From: Saccharum officinarum
Lineage: Eukaryota; Streptophyta; Magnoliopsida; Poales; Poaceae
DNA: 64,000 nt
Reading direction: 5' to 3'
Assembly: GCA_020631735.1 (NCBI GenBank)
Contig: CM036179.1
Span: 25,101,063-25,165,062 of the forward strand
In this document: positions 54,873 to 64,000 of the stretch, piece after piece
Layout: each line of letters opens with the position of its first letter
How positions within the stretch are numbered: position 1 is the first letter of the stretch
Made by a program: the position numbers and the translations under genes
Notes under the pieces: model-generated
What the model saw: the letters and a program-made list of their open reading frames with translations, nothing else
Databases searched by the model: none
Told to the model about the DNA's origin: nothing

Positions 54873-56266
54873 AATCGACTATCAAGAGTCGAGCCCTCGG
54901 CGGGCGTCGCACAACCACACACAAGATGGGAATCCTCCAAGCCACGAGCTCTACTAGAGTATCCAATTCGTGAACTCCCGTGGGGAAGGATCAAGAACCC
55001 CTTACAACACTTGGTGAGGGCTCCAACAATCTCTAATTGCGAGCTCAATCACCTCCGCTGCTCCAAGCCGTCTACCGCGTCGGAAAACACGGAAGAGTAA
55101 CAAAGAAATCCACAGCAACTCGAAGAACAAGTGCCTCTAGAATGCAACTCTCAAGTAATGCACTTGAATTTTACTCAATCTCACTCAAGATGTGCAACTA
55201 AGCAAAGAGATGAGTGGAGAGGTTGTTCTCTAGCTCAAAGGATGTCTCTAGGTCTCAAAATATGCAAGAGATAGCCCCAAACCTCGGCCAACTTCTATTT
55301 ATAGCGAAGGGGTACGTAGTTAGCCGTTACCGGACGACGCAGTGCAAAACGTGCTGACCAGACGCACCGGTCAGGGTGACCGGACGCGTCCGGTCACTAC
55401 AGGACAAGCGAAAACAGTGTGCGTCAGACGTAGTCGTTGTCGTGACCGAACGCGCTTCAGCGTTTGACCGGACGCGCTGCACCCGGCGTCCGGTCGGAGT
55501 CCAGAGAGCTCCCACCGTGACCGGACACGTCCGATCGCACGTGACCGGACGCGCCGCGCGTCCGGTCAGCTCTACGATCAGCTCTGCCCCTCTAGGTGCC
55601 TAACCGGACGCTTTGGTTCCGAGAAGGACCGGATGCGCCGGTTGCAAACCCTAACACCCGCGCGCCTGACTACTGCGAAGAACTGACCGGACGCGTCCGG
55701 TCAAACCGTGACCGCGTCCGGTGCAGCGTCCGATCGCCCTAGGGGCCTCCGTTCGCCTCTGTTTCTTCTCTGACTTCGCAAAAGTGCTAACACCACCAAG
55801 TGTACACCATCATGTGCATGTGTGTTAGCATTTTCACAAGCATTTTTAAGGTGATATGTTAGCTCTCTACTAGATCCTAATGCATATGCTCAAGACATTG
55901 ATCTAGTGACACTTGATTCCCGAGCTAACCGTGATTGCCCCTCTTGATAGTCGGCTATGTATCCTAAACCCGATCAATCACTTCTCTACTCATCTTAGAC
56001 CGGCAAAAGGAAAACCCTATGGTTATACCTTTGCCTTGCGCTCTTAGATCCTTCTTCTTCACTTGATCATCATATCCATCATTTTATGTGCATTTCTTCA
56101 TGATCTTGCTCATCATTTCATGCACCAAATCATGTGGTCTTGTGGCCATCTCTCCATGCCATTTCCACCTCCTTCACATGTTGCTTATGCCTTGCTTAAT
56201 CACACTTGATACAATAGCATTAGCAACTTGGTGTCATTAATTACCAAAACTAAACTTGGGCTTTCA
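54873..56266 (-). repeat. Inverted, truncated, older Sirevirus LTR (D)
   Basis: On the minus strand this starts TGAAAGCCCAAGTTTAG and follows the element C LTR for about 1.4 kb with many substitutions and indels, ending inside the 5' UTR-like part of the LTR (AGCTAATCGACTATC). It is clearly more diverged from both C LTRs than these are from each other. No internal region accompanies it. Its palindrome array is at about 55320-55740. Confidence 0.85.
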
Positions 56267-57148
56267 AAAGGTGATCGACGGCTGCCTTTAGCGGGGTTTG
56301 CCGAGTGAGTGTTGGGAATATCTCCTCAGCTGAGTTGTAATTCGATTCGAGTCGCCGTCTTTCCCGGTTAGTGAGAACTTGACAGGAGTATCTCCATAGT
56401 AGATACACTAAATAATGAAAGGTTCAGGAATGATGATGTTGATGATGGCTTTATTATACCTGCTATAGTTATTATTGTTTGCCCTTAATCAAGTGGTTGC
56501 TATAGAACATGTGCTAATCTAGATGACATGTTAATGATGATTAACTTGATGCTAAGTATTAAATGAATACTTATGATACTTGAGCTTTTAATGCAAAATG
56601 TTGTCAAGCAAGCTCCACTTCATACCAGCCTTGCATACCCCTTGGTGTCTTTTATTTCTGGTTTTTGACGGGTAAGTCTAGCTGAGTACTCCTCGTACTC
56701 AAGGTTTTATTCCCGCTTGTTGTAGATTGTGATGTATCATGGCTACTGCAAGAATTAGATGGCTCCTACCGTAGTGGCAGGGTGTGATCATGGGCATGAT
56801 TCTTCTGAGTTATCTTGTCTTTAATGCTTTTGTTGAAATTGACCTTGGTACTGACATGTATTTGAAATAAGGGTGATGTTAGTTTCAAACTACTTTGCTT
56901 CATCTACTTTTGAACTTAAGTTGTAATAACTCGGTAAACTCTGATGTATATGAATTACTTGTGAAACGGATGGAACATGTGACTTGTTATGTTGAATCAC
57001 TACGATCTTGACTTGTATATTGGTTGGTTTGAAATCCCTTGTGATTTCATTGGACTACCGAAGTTATATGAGTTCAAGTATGACAATTTGATCACTTCGA
57101 TTATTATTTTTGTACTTGTGCTCTTATAATTTGAACGGTTCCGTGACA
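56267..57148 (+). mobile_element. Chromovirus-like (Gypsy) solo LTR, right part
   Basis: Continues the LTR begun at 42528 and ends CCGTGACA followed by the target duplication GTCGA. No frame or domain is seen. The left flank of the nested insertion (TCTAG) and the right flank (AAAGG) do not match. Confidence 0.6.
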
Positions 57149-57442
57149 GTCGAGGCGAAGAAGTCTGATGAGGTGTCCTTTGAGGAGTTTCAGCAGATTG
57201 TCGTCATGACGTCGCTCCATGTAAGGCGGGAAGTCATGGAGGCTCTCTTTCCGGGGAGAGGATGTCATCGTGGTCCGGTGATGGACGTTGAATAGGCCAA
57301 GCGATTCTAGCACTTTGCCTTGTTGTACCCACGGTCGTAAATTATAGTGTTGTATAGTCCTTAGAATGTGTTGTAACTGCTAGACTCTTGCTCTAGCTTG
57401 TTGACGCTCTTGGTTGCTCCCGTACGCTAGTGTCTTGCCAGT
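57149..57442 (+). pseudogene. LINE ORF1 C-terminal relic, part 2
   Basis: After GTCGA the frame reads VEAKKSDEVSFEEFQQIV ... MEALFPGRG and stops at a TAG (57292-57294). This matches the C-terminal end of plant LINE ORF1 (EFQ...LFPGR). Non-coding sequence follows, with no ORF2, leading into the LINE 3' tail after a MITE insertion. Confidence 0.7.
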
Positions 57443-57726
57443 CACTGGCGGAGCCAGGGGGGCTGGCAGGGGCCATGGCCCCCCAACATCACAGCAAAAA
57501 TTTTTATGTAATATATATTTAATAATCTATATTAGAAAGATATAATAAAAGCTTTGTCATATATTTTTTATGACTTCTGGACAATAAAATCACATAAATT
57601 TGCATTTTATCTTTGGATAAGCTCATCTACGGTGCAAAAATCCAAACAAATAAGCTACACTCGGTTATTTTATGGTTGAAACTCTTCGACCGGCCCCCCT
57701 ATCGATAATTTCTGGCTCCACCACTG
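57443..57726. mobile_element. hAT-type MITE with perfect 8-bp target duplication, copy 2
   Basis: Ends CACTGGCGGAGCCAG and (reverse complement of the right end) CAGTGGTGGAGCCAG, with GGGGGG runs inside both. The 8-bp direct repeat TTGCCAGT flanks it at 57435-57442 and 57727-57734. Same family as 165-339. It interrupts the LINE relic. Confidence 0.85.
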
Positions 57727-57834
57727 TTGCCAGTGGATGTGGAACAACCAGAACTCGTCGATGTCGTGTAACGTTTAAACTTTCCTATCCTCTTAATGAA
57801 AAACAGGTTACGACCTGGTCGCGAAAAAGTTTTG
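57727..57834 (+). mobile_element. LINE 3' tail
   Basis: TTTCCTATCCTCTTAATGAA then a short inverted CAGGTTACGACCTG and GGTCGCGAAAAAG. TTAATGAA followed by a hairpin-like word and an A-run is the usual plant L1 LINE 3' end. It completes the ORF1-only relic. Confidence 0.65.
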
Positions 57835-58784
57835 GAATAAAGGAATGCAAAACAGAGGAATAAGAAAAAACGCAAGAAAGAAATATGAGTGTTGTAGCAA
57901 AACACAGGAACGGAAAAACATAGGAATAAGATGGCAGGTGGTGTTTGGAACGCAGGAAAGTTATACTATGGAATGACAAAAGTAGTTGGTTTGATAAATG
58001 ACATTGTTGCATTAAATAATGTACACACGTCTTTGTACACGCACATCGGAAGGCTAATCCTCTAATATCTGATGAGTTAGTGCGCAGCAGCCTCGGGATT
58101 CCACACAGGAAGAGAAAACCAGAGGTCTGGATGGATGTTTCTTTTCCTGTGAAACATTGTCTTCATCTGCTTGGAGACAGGTGAGTAGAGGACCTCAACA
58201 TCTCCGCATGGAGAATTGGAGAGGCAAGCGAGAGGCCGAGACGGCAACTCTAGAGGAGGGAGGGTGGCTGAAGACGACCGTACCTTAGCAGCCGGTCTCT
58301 TCTGAAAACAGGCTATTTTGTGCCCATTAACTCCTATGGGCATAATCGGGCCTGGCCCGTCACATTTGTCAATATCAAAGGTGGCTAGCTTTGTTAACCT
58401 ACGTCTAAGCCCGTCACAGCTCTACCATTGTGCACTGGCAGCACTGCACTAGTCAGATCACCACGTACGAGAATCATCTGGCCCTGTACGCTTTGGGCCT
58501 AACTACAGCAGAAACCGAGAATAGGTTAACAAAGATGGCCCAAGCATGTGGGTCGTCGATTGCTGATTGCACACGCCCGCTACATATCAATGGACGAACT
58601 GAACCCTAGCAATCCAATAGACAATGGATCCAGTTCTTTCCGGCGACATCAGACAGAAAAAAAAAATTAATCAACTGTTTTCTCAGCGTTTCTCTTTCTC
58701 ACCATAGTCAGTGATCAGTTCCAGTGCTAAACAAGCTTTTCAATCAATTTATTTTCAGGGGGGTCCACGAAACAAATTCAATAT
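57835..58784. other. Intergenic stretch, no gene supported
   Basis: Repeat-like start (GTGTTTGGAACGCAGGAAAG at about 57942), then unique-looking sequence. An 88-codon minus-strand frame at 58077-58343 has no recognisable domain and is not supported as a gene. Confidence 0.35.
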
Positions 58785-59089
58785 TGCGTAATCATCTCTT
58801 TGCTTTATTTGATGGGGATACTTACAGGGTTACAAAATCACACCAAGGGAACTTCCAAAATCCAAAGGAGCAAAAGAACATCAGAGTTCACTCAAGGCAA
58901 GCCATGAAAAAAGGACTCACGCATGACAAAGGGAACATGCACTCACAAACCATGAAATGTAAAACGGAGACTTCTAAAATCCATTGGTGACAGTTTTTTG
59001 CACACGATATGATGGTTAGACAAGAACCTTGAACAATCTTCAATTCTGAACTCCACAGAATAGCTCTGTAAGAGGAAAGATTGCATGTC
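58785..59089 (-). terminator. 3' UTR and polyadenylation signal of the syntaxin gene
   Basis: Downstream (minus strand) of the TGA at 59090-59092. A canonical AATAAA is found on the minus strand (plus TTTATT at 58804-58809), about 285 bases after the stop. The cleavage site is an estimate. Confidence 0.6.
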
Positions 59090-61676
59090 TCAAGCAGCCA
59101 AAACTATAATCACAACAAGCAGCACGACCCCAAATATGACCATAAGCAAGCAAATCTGCCAAAGAAAGGACTTGTTAAAGTGCAGAATAGACATAGCAAT
59201 AAAGCTTCAGTAGTTTGCATTAGTCTGAACTTACCAGGGACGAGTTCGATTTCTGAGTCCTCGCTGCGTTGGCTACCTCTTTCTTTGCCTCTTTGGTCAC
59301 CACTTCAGATTTGTCAATGTTCATGTCGATCTCCTCTGAAACAGGACAGTGTACACATTAGCTAAGAAGCCAAAAATTAGGACATCATATGTAAAATACA
59401 ATGTAAAAACTTGCCGATTATAATTCCTTGGGCATGTACGACAGTAGCAAGATCTTTAAACACTTCATGTACTTCTCCAATCTGTTGTTGGATCTCTTGA
59501 ATGGCTTGCTCCCTTTCCTCAATTATAGCTTCATTGAAAACAATTTCATTGTCCAATTGCAGCACCTCTTGTCTTCAGAGTAACATGGTTCATCAGAAAA
59601 CTAGAAAGAAAACAGGAAATAGGATTGTACAAATTCTTGATAGTGATGTCAAAGTTTTTATCTCACATAACAGGTTTAGCGTGCAGGTTATATCACAATG
59701 TGAGCCTCATTGGATGCAAACATTTTTTTTGATCCACTACCATCAAACATTATTTCTTTGCTAGTCTAAAAATCTCTTTATCTCTTGCGCAGACGTATAT
59801 CCTTGTAAATTCACATGACAGGCCACTTGTACCGACTAATAAAATAGCGCAAGCCCTATAGCTTCACCACAAACTCATGGGCAAATATGCCATGGAACAT
59901 AAGGCTTAGTTAAACATCCTGTGTTTTCAAGTAAATGAGCTAATGCAACAGTCAACAGATATCTTAACATCTATAATTAAAACCACATTTGCCTAATGCA
60001 CTACAGAGTTTCAGCTGAGCTTCCACCAGACTACCAGCTAATAGCTCAATACTGACCTTTTTGCAGCAAGTAATGCACGCTGCTCAGGCATATTACCAGG
60101 TTCAGAACTTCGGTCATCTGTAGTATAGCTGCGTCGCAAAGACCACAATAACATACAGAAGATTAGCAGACAGCCCAGTCAAAGACAAAACAGCACAACT
60201 AAAATCATTAAGTTTAGATTACACTAAGTGAAGCCCATTAAGTAAATTACAAGTCAATAGTAGGACCATGATACAGAAGAAAAACGCAAGTCAAAGACTA
60301 CACATCTTTTTATAGCTATCTGTGAAAGCATACACATTGACTACTGATGACTTTCTACATAGACCAATTTTTTTTTTCTAGAGGAACAAAAACAAGGAAG
60401 AAGAGCTGCTTCACTTAAATGCTACAGACAATAAACAGCTGAATTTCTATGCAAAAGCTACAGCAAATATTTCTTTGTGTGTGTGTGTTTTTTTGGGGGG
60501 GGGGGTGCTTCATGAGATGGAATAATTTGCCATGAACATTGTAACAGACTCAAGTCAAGGATGAATAGTGCTTAGTATCCTGTGTAGACTGCCTTTGTCA
60601 GCATGGTTCACTTACATAATTGCACTTTAACATTACTCTTTTGAACAATTATGGCAAAATATTTATATTAACTAGCAAATAGCAGCAATCCATAATTCCA
60701 TATAGCTCAACTTTACGTCTTATAAGTAACCTGTGTATCTAATGTAATTTATAAGCATAAGTGCCAAACTAAAGCATTTTCATGACAGGAGAGGAAATGG
60801 AACACATAAGAAGAATTTCAGTATGGATTGGTTTAATTATGAACGGAATTACTTCGACTGAGCATTCTGGGGAGCAACTGGCTTATATGCTGTCTCCCTC
60901 TGAATCGCAAGACTCTGAAGTTTCCTGAACTCCTCCATTGTCGCAGCAAAATCTTTGGCAAGCTTCATATCAGCTATCCTCTTGTCTGCCTGTAACAACA
61001 AAAATCCTGAGTACCTAGACGGCTAAGATTGTACTATCCATGTACAAACGGAAGCATTCATAGACAAATTTCTGTTTACTACAATTGATTACTTCAACAG
61101 ACTTACGCATACAAAAATGGCAATGATGAAACTGAAGGAGCTTAGATAGTTAGATAAGTAAGAAATCAATACTGACACTTGTATCAGTGCTCTTGTCTGC
61201 TTCAGCAGCCTTTTGGAGCTTATCTTTTGCATCCTTTGCCAATTGAAGAATGTTCTGACTAGTCTTATTCCTGCGAGGGAACCAAAGCATCATAAGGCGA
61301 GTTAGAAAGGGACATGAGTGAGCAAAGAAAGCAACATGTTGTTTAAGGCATGATTTAGCGATCCTATCGATAGAAGAGCAGACTAATCGCTCCAAGCTTG
61401 CATTAGGCAAAGCTAACTAGTACTTAAGCTAGCAAATTACGCAAGGGTTTATGCTGATCGCTGAATATGTAAAGCATAAGAGGGCTCGAAGAGAGACAGG
61501 TTATCACGAAGCGTGAGGGTGTCCTTGGGCGTGCCGAGCGAGTTGAGGAGGCGGCGGTAGGAGGCCACCGCGGTGGTTATCTGGAAGACGAGCGCCCGCG
61601 CGTCGTTGGAGCCCCCTCTCGCCTTCCTCCCGAGGGGCGCCCTGAGCGCCCCCGCCTCCAGATCCGCGAAGCTCAT
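59090..61676 (-). CDS. SYP22: SYP2-family Qa-SNARE (syntaxin, PEP12/VAM3-like)
   Basis: Spliced model (minus): 61498-61676, 61177-61270, 60853-60989, 60057-60128, 59415-59572, 59235-59335, 59090-59155; 807 nt, 268 aa, phases closing. The start MSFADLEAG is the family N-terminus; an in-frame ATG 19 codons upstream is less likely. Residues about 25-140 form the Habc region ([20 protein letters not shown]). The SNARE motif runs about 165-225 with the zero-layer Gln at Q209 (VVHAQG). A C-terminal membrane anchor (about 248-268) ends in two Ala, with almost no luminal tail. The family acts as the t-SNARE for fusion at prevacuolar compartment and vacuole membranes. The intron 59336-59414 has a GC donor (ATCG/GCAAGT); the others are GT-AG. 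The symbol is family-level: SYP21, SYP22 and SYP23 cannot be told apart here. Confidence 0.93.
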
Positions 61677-62189
61677 CGCCGATCCCACTTCCCACTCCTT
61701 GCTCCGACCCCTTCCGCCTTTATCAACGGCCACCGCGCCGGAACAAACCCCAGGCGGCGGATGAGGCGCTGGAGCAGAGCGTAGTTGGGGATAGACTTTC
61801 GGCTGTCGCTGTCGCCGTCGTCGGCACCGGCCAAGCGCGGGTAGTCTATTCCATGGATCGTGCTATTGCTACAGGTGGTGAGATGAGGTGGTGGTGGGCG
61901 CCCCCACGAAGCGGCACGAAAGAAACAGGAGAGGCCGGGACCGCGGGCGGCGGGGGGCTCTCCGGTACTCCGGTCTACGGTCTCCCACTCTCCCACGACA
62001 CAAATTTGGAGTAGCGAGTTAGCGACCGTCGCCGCGCCGCACTCGCACGGCCGCGTCGCGCTGCAGCGAAAAGGCGACGACCGACGAAGGGTGGGATGTA
62101 CCGAGATACGGGTCAGAATTGCTGGCGGATTGGGTTTTGGGAGTGGAATGGGCAGCTTGGGCCGGGCCTGTAATAATGGAAAAGAAACT
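61677..62189 (-). promoter_or_regulatory. 5' UTR and promoter region of the syntaxin gene
   Basis: GC-rich sequence upstream of the ATG at 61676, grading into AT-rich DNA near 62160. No clear TATA box. Apparent frames in both directions are GC-driven and not supported. Confidence 0.45.
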
Positions 62190-63034
62190 CATATGAATAG
62201 AATTCGGGTATCAGTTAGTCGAATATTGATGTTTCTAAAAAAAAAGTTAGTCGAATATTGATATTTATTTTCCATTTAGATATCTACTTAATTTACGTAA
62301 TATAAAGTGTATATCATTTTATCTATAATTTTAGAAGAACAATATTATTTTGCAAGTAGAGAGTAATGTATATAACACATGTAACACATACAAAATAACA
62401 TATTCATCAAATAATATTTTATTCATTAAATACGTATAAAAAAAAATAAATAAATCATTATTTAAATCATATATAAAAATATGTATGATTGAAAATTAAA
62501 TTATATAAATAATATTTGAGAACATTAATATATTTATAACAACAAATATGTAAGATTGAAACTAAAACAAAACAATATTAAATTAAACTTAACATTTACA
62601 TATGAATATTAAACTTTATATCATTAGCCATATAGATGACCTTAGATTGTTTCAAAGCATATGCCATTAGTAATACTAAAACCAATACCATTAGTCATCG
62701 AAAAATAACTTTTGATTGTTTTCGTCATGTGTATATTCTTCATGGATATTGATAACGGTAAGATATTCCATATCTTTTTTTAATATGGATTTGGAATTGT
62801 ATAGAAAAAGTTATGATAAATGGGTTCAGTTACATCCGTTTTAGCATCCAATACAGAAACAAATGCTAATGCAGATATCCATATTCAAGAGTGTGGTTAA
62901 GGAATTGTTTGAAAAGCTCTAACATCAGTTGCCCGACTCTTACATTAGGGTAGCACCCCTGTGATTGCGAGCAGACGAGATAGTTCAATAGCATGACAAA
63001 ACATTTATATAAATTACAATTAAAATTAAAATAA
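62190..63034. other. AT-rich transposon-like stretch
   Basis: Very AT-rich with no gene. GAATAGAATTCGGGTATC near the left and GATATCCATATTC near 62875 are loosely inverted, which suggests a decayed DNA transposon, but no target duplication can be shown. Confidence 0.3.
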
Positions 63035-63278
63035 TCCATCCATTCCAAATTACTATAAGTCATTTAACTTTCTTGAAGAGTCAAAATATCTCAAGTTTTG
63101 ACCAAAATTAGGATAATGAGAATGTTCGATAGTGAGAGGTACAGATAGAGTTGTACTCATATTGGGATAAGAAAAGGTTGCATTGGGAAAGAGAAAGGCA
63201 TATTTTAGAGTGAGAAGACTAAGTATTTTGGAACAAAATTTGAATCATATAAGGTCATCAATTATGGGACGGAGGGAA
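63035..63278. mobile_element. Stowaway-type MITE, degenerate
   Basis: Left end TCCATCCATTCCAAATTACT and right end (reverse complement TTCCCTCCGTCCCATAATTG) are imperfect Stowaway termini about 240 bp apart, with inner words ATAAGTCATTT and ATGACCTTAT also inverted. Non-coding. Confidence 0.6.
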
Positions 63279-63295
63279 TACGAAGTAGGGGTTAT

Positions 63296-63940
63296 GAGTC
63301 CGGGTCACATACAGGACACGGATGACGTGAGGGCTTTTTGGGAAGTAAAAAAGACAGAAGAAGAAACAATCACTCTTTAATATTAGACATTAGCAAACGT
63401 GCTTGTGCGTTGCTACGATACTCAATACGTCTTAGAATTGGATTCCATGCTATCGCTAGACGCGTGTTGTTCTAACTTGTCTGAGCACGAGTCACGAGTC
63501 TGAGTTACATATGGTACACGGAGGATGTAGGGACATTTCGGCAAGTAAAAAAGGGACAGAATAAAACCTTCATTCTTTAATATTAGACTGGCAAACGTGC
63601 CGTGCGTTGCATAGAACCAAATATATATTGTAACCAGACTCTATACCATGGATATGAGTTGTTGTAACTTGTATGAGAAGTATTTGAATCTAGGTCACAT
63701 ACGGAATACGGAGGTCGAGAGCGGTTTGAGAAAAAAAAACACTTTTGTTTTTTTAATGTTAGGTACCTTTGCGCCGGAACGGGACCAATAGTACTTCTTA
63801 GAATCGGATTTCATACCATTATTACACTAAGTCTTTTTAACTCATATAAACACGGATCCTGAGTCCACATCATATATGTGATATAGAGGGCATATGGATA
63901 TTTTAGGAATGGAAAAAATGGGTTGGAAGGAACCATTAGT
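63296..63940. repeat. Diverged tandem repeat, 3-4 units of about 175-200 bp
   Basis: Units start near 63296, 63496, 63686 and 63861 with GA(G/A)TC...(G/T)(T/C)CACAT, and share TTTTTGGGAAGTAAAAAAG-like, TTTAATATTAGAC-like and CTTAGAATTGGATTCCAT-like words in the same order. CGTGCGTTGC-type words suggest a Helitron-related grass repeat, but this is only a guess. It probably continues beyond the window. Confidence 0.6.
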
Positions 63941-64000
63941 CTTTGATAATAGGTAGAGATAGAGATAGATAACAATAGAGATATATAGATATAGGTATAG
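63941..64000. repeat. AGATAG-type microsatellite at the window edge
   Basis: TAGAGATAGAGATAGATAAC and similar words form a short imperfect simple repeat running to the end of the window. Confidence 0.7.

Noticed and set aside
57443..57734. MITE as part of the LINE 3' UTR
   Set aside because: Inverted ends and the perfect TTGCCAGT duplication show it is a separate later insertion.
58077..58343. 88-codon minus-strand frame downstream of the syntaxin gene
   Set aside because: No domain, splice partner or promoter signal; could be chance.

Overview
This 64 kb window is nuclear DNA from a grass, most likely a panicoid relative of sorghum, sugarcane or maize. I base this on GT-AG spliced genes with small exons, many Stowaway, Harbinger and hAT MITEs, a tRNA-derived SINE of grass type, and large nested Copia (Sirevirus/Maximus-type) elements. 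A run of exactly 100 Ns at 14971-15070 marks an assembly gap. No bacterial, CRISPR, rRNA or tRNA features are present.

Layout. 1-5.1 kb is a MITE-rich intergenic stretch, including a Harbinger-type element nested inside a Stowaway-type one. 5.7-12.1 kb (minus) is a 13-exon plant gene for a nuclear-looking protein of unknown function (about 652 aa). 12.1-19.7 kb is intergenic: MITEs, a minisatellite, the gap, a broken copy of part of the downstream bZIP gene interrupted by a solo-LTR-like block, a SINE with a 14-bp target duplication, and a hAT-type element. 19.9-24.5 kb (plus) is a complete G-box-binding-factor bZIP gene (13 coding exons, 350 aa). 25.1-57.1 kb is a nest of retroelements: a broken Sirevirus A (plus), an ORF-intact Sirevirus B (minus), a LINE ORF1 relic split by a chromovirus-like LTR with a perfect 5-bp target duplication, and inside that LTR an ORF-intact, very young Sirevirus C (plus) whose right LTR is fused to an inverted, older LTR. 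59.1-61.7 kb (minus) is a complete SYP2-type Qa-SNARE (syntaxin) gene, 7 exons, 268 aa. The right edge holds AT-rich transposon debris and a diverged tandem repeat.

The three host genes look unrelated in function: an unknown nuclear protein, a G-box transcription factor, and a vacuolar/prevacuolar t-SNARE. Exon phases close perfectly in all three. Two of them each need one GC-AG intron.

The most interesting observation concerns the Sireviruses. In copies A, B and C the relative gag-pol reading frame differs (-1, 0, +1). In every copy a 29-31 nt segment with GT...TGTAG ends covers the gag stop, and its removal would put gag and pol in one frame. This argues against a fixed programmed frameshift and suggests splicing or ribosome bypass for pol expression.
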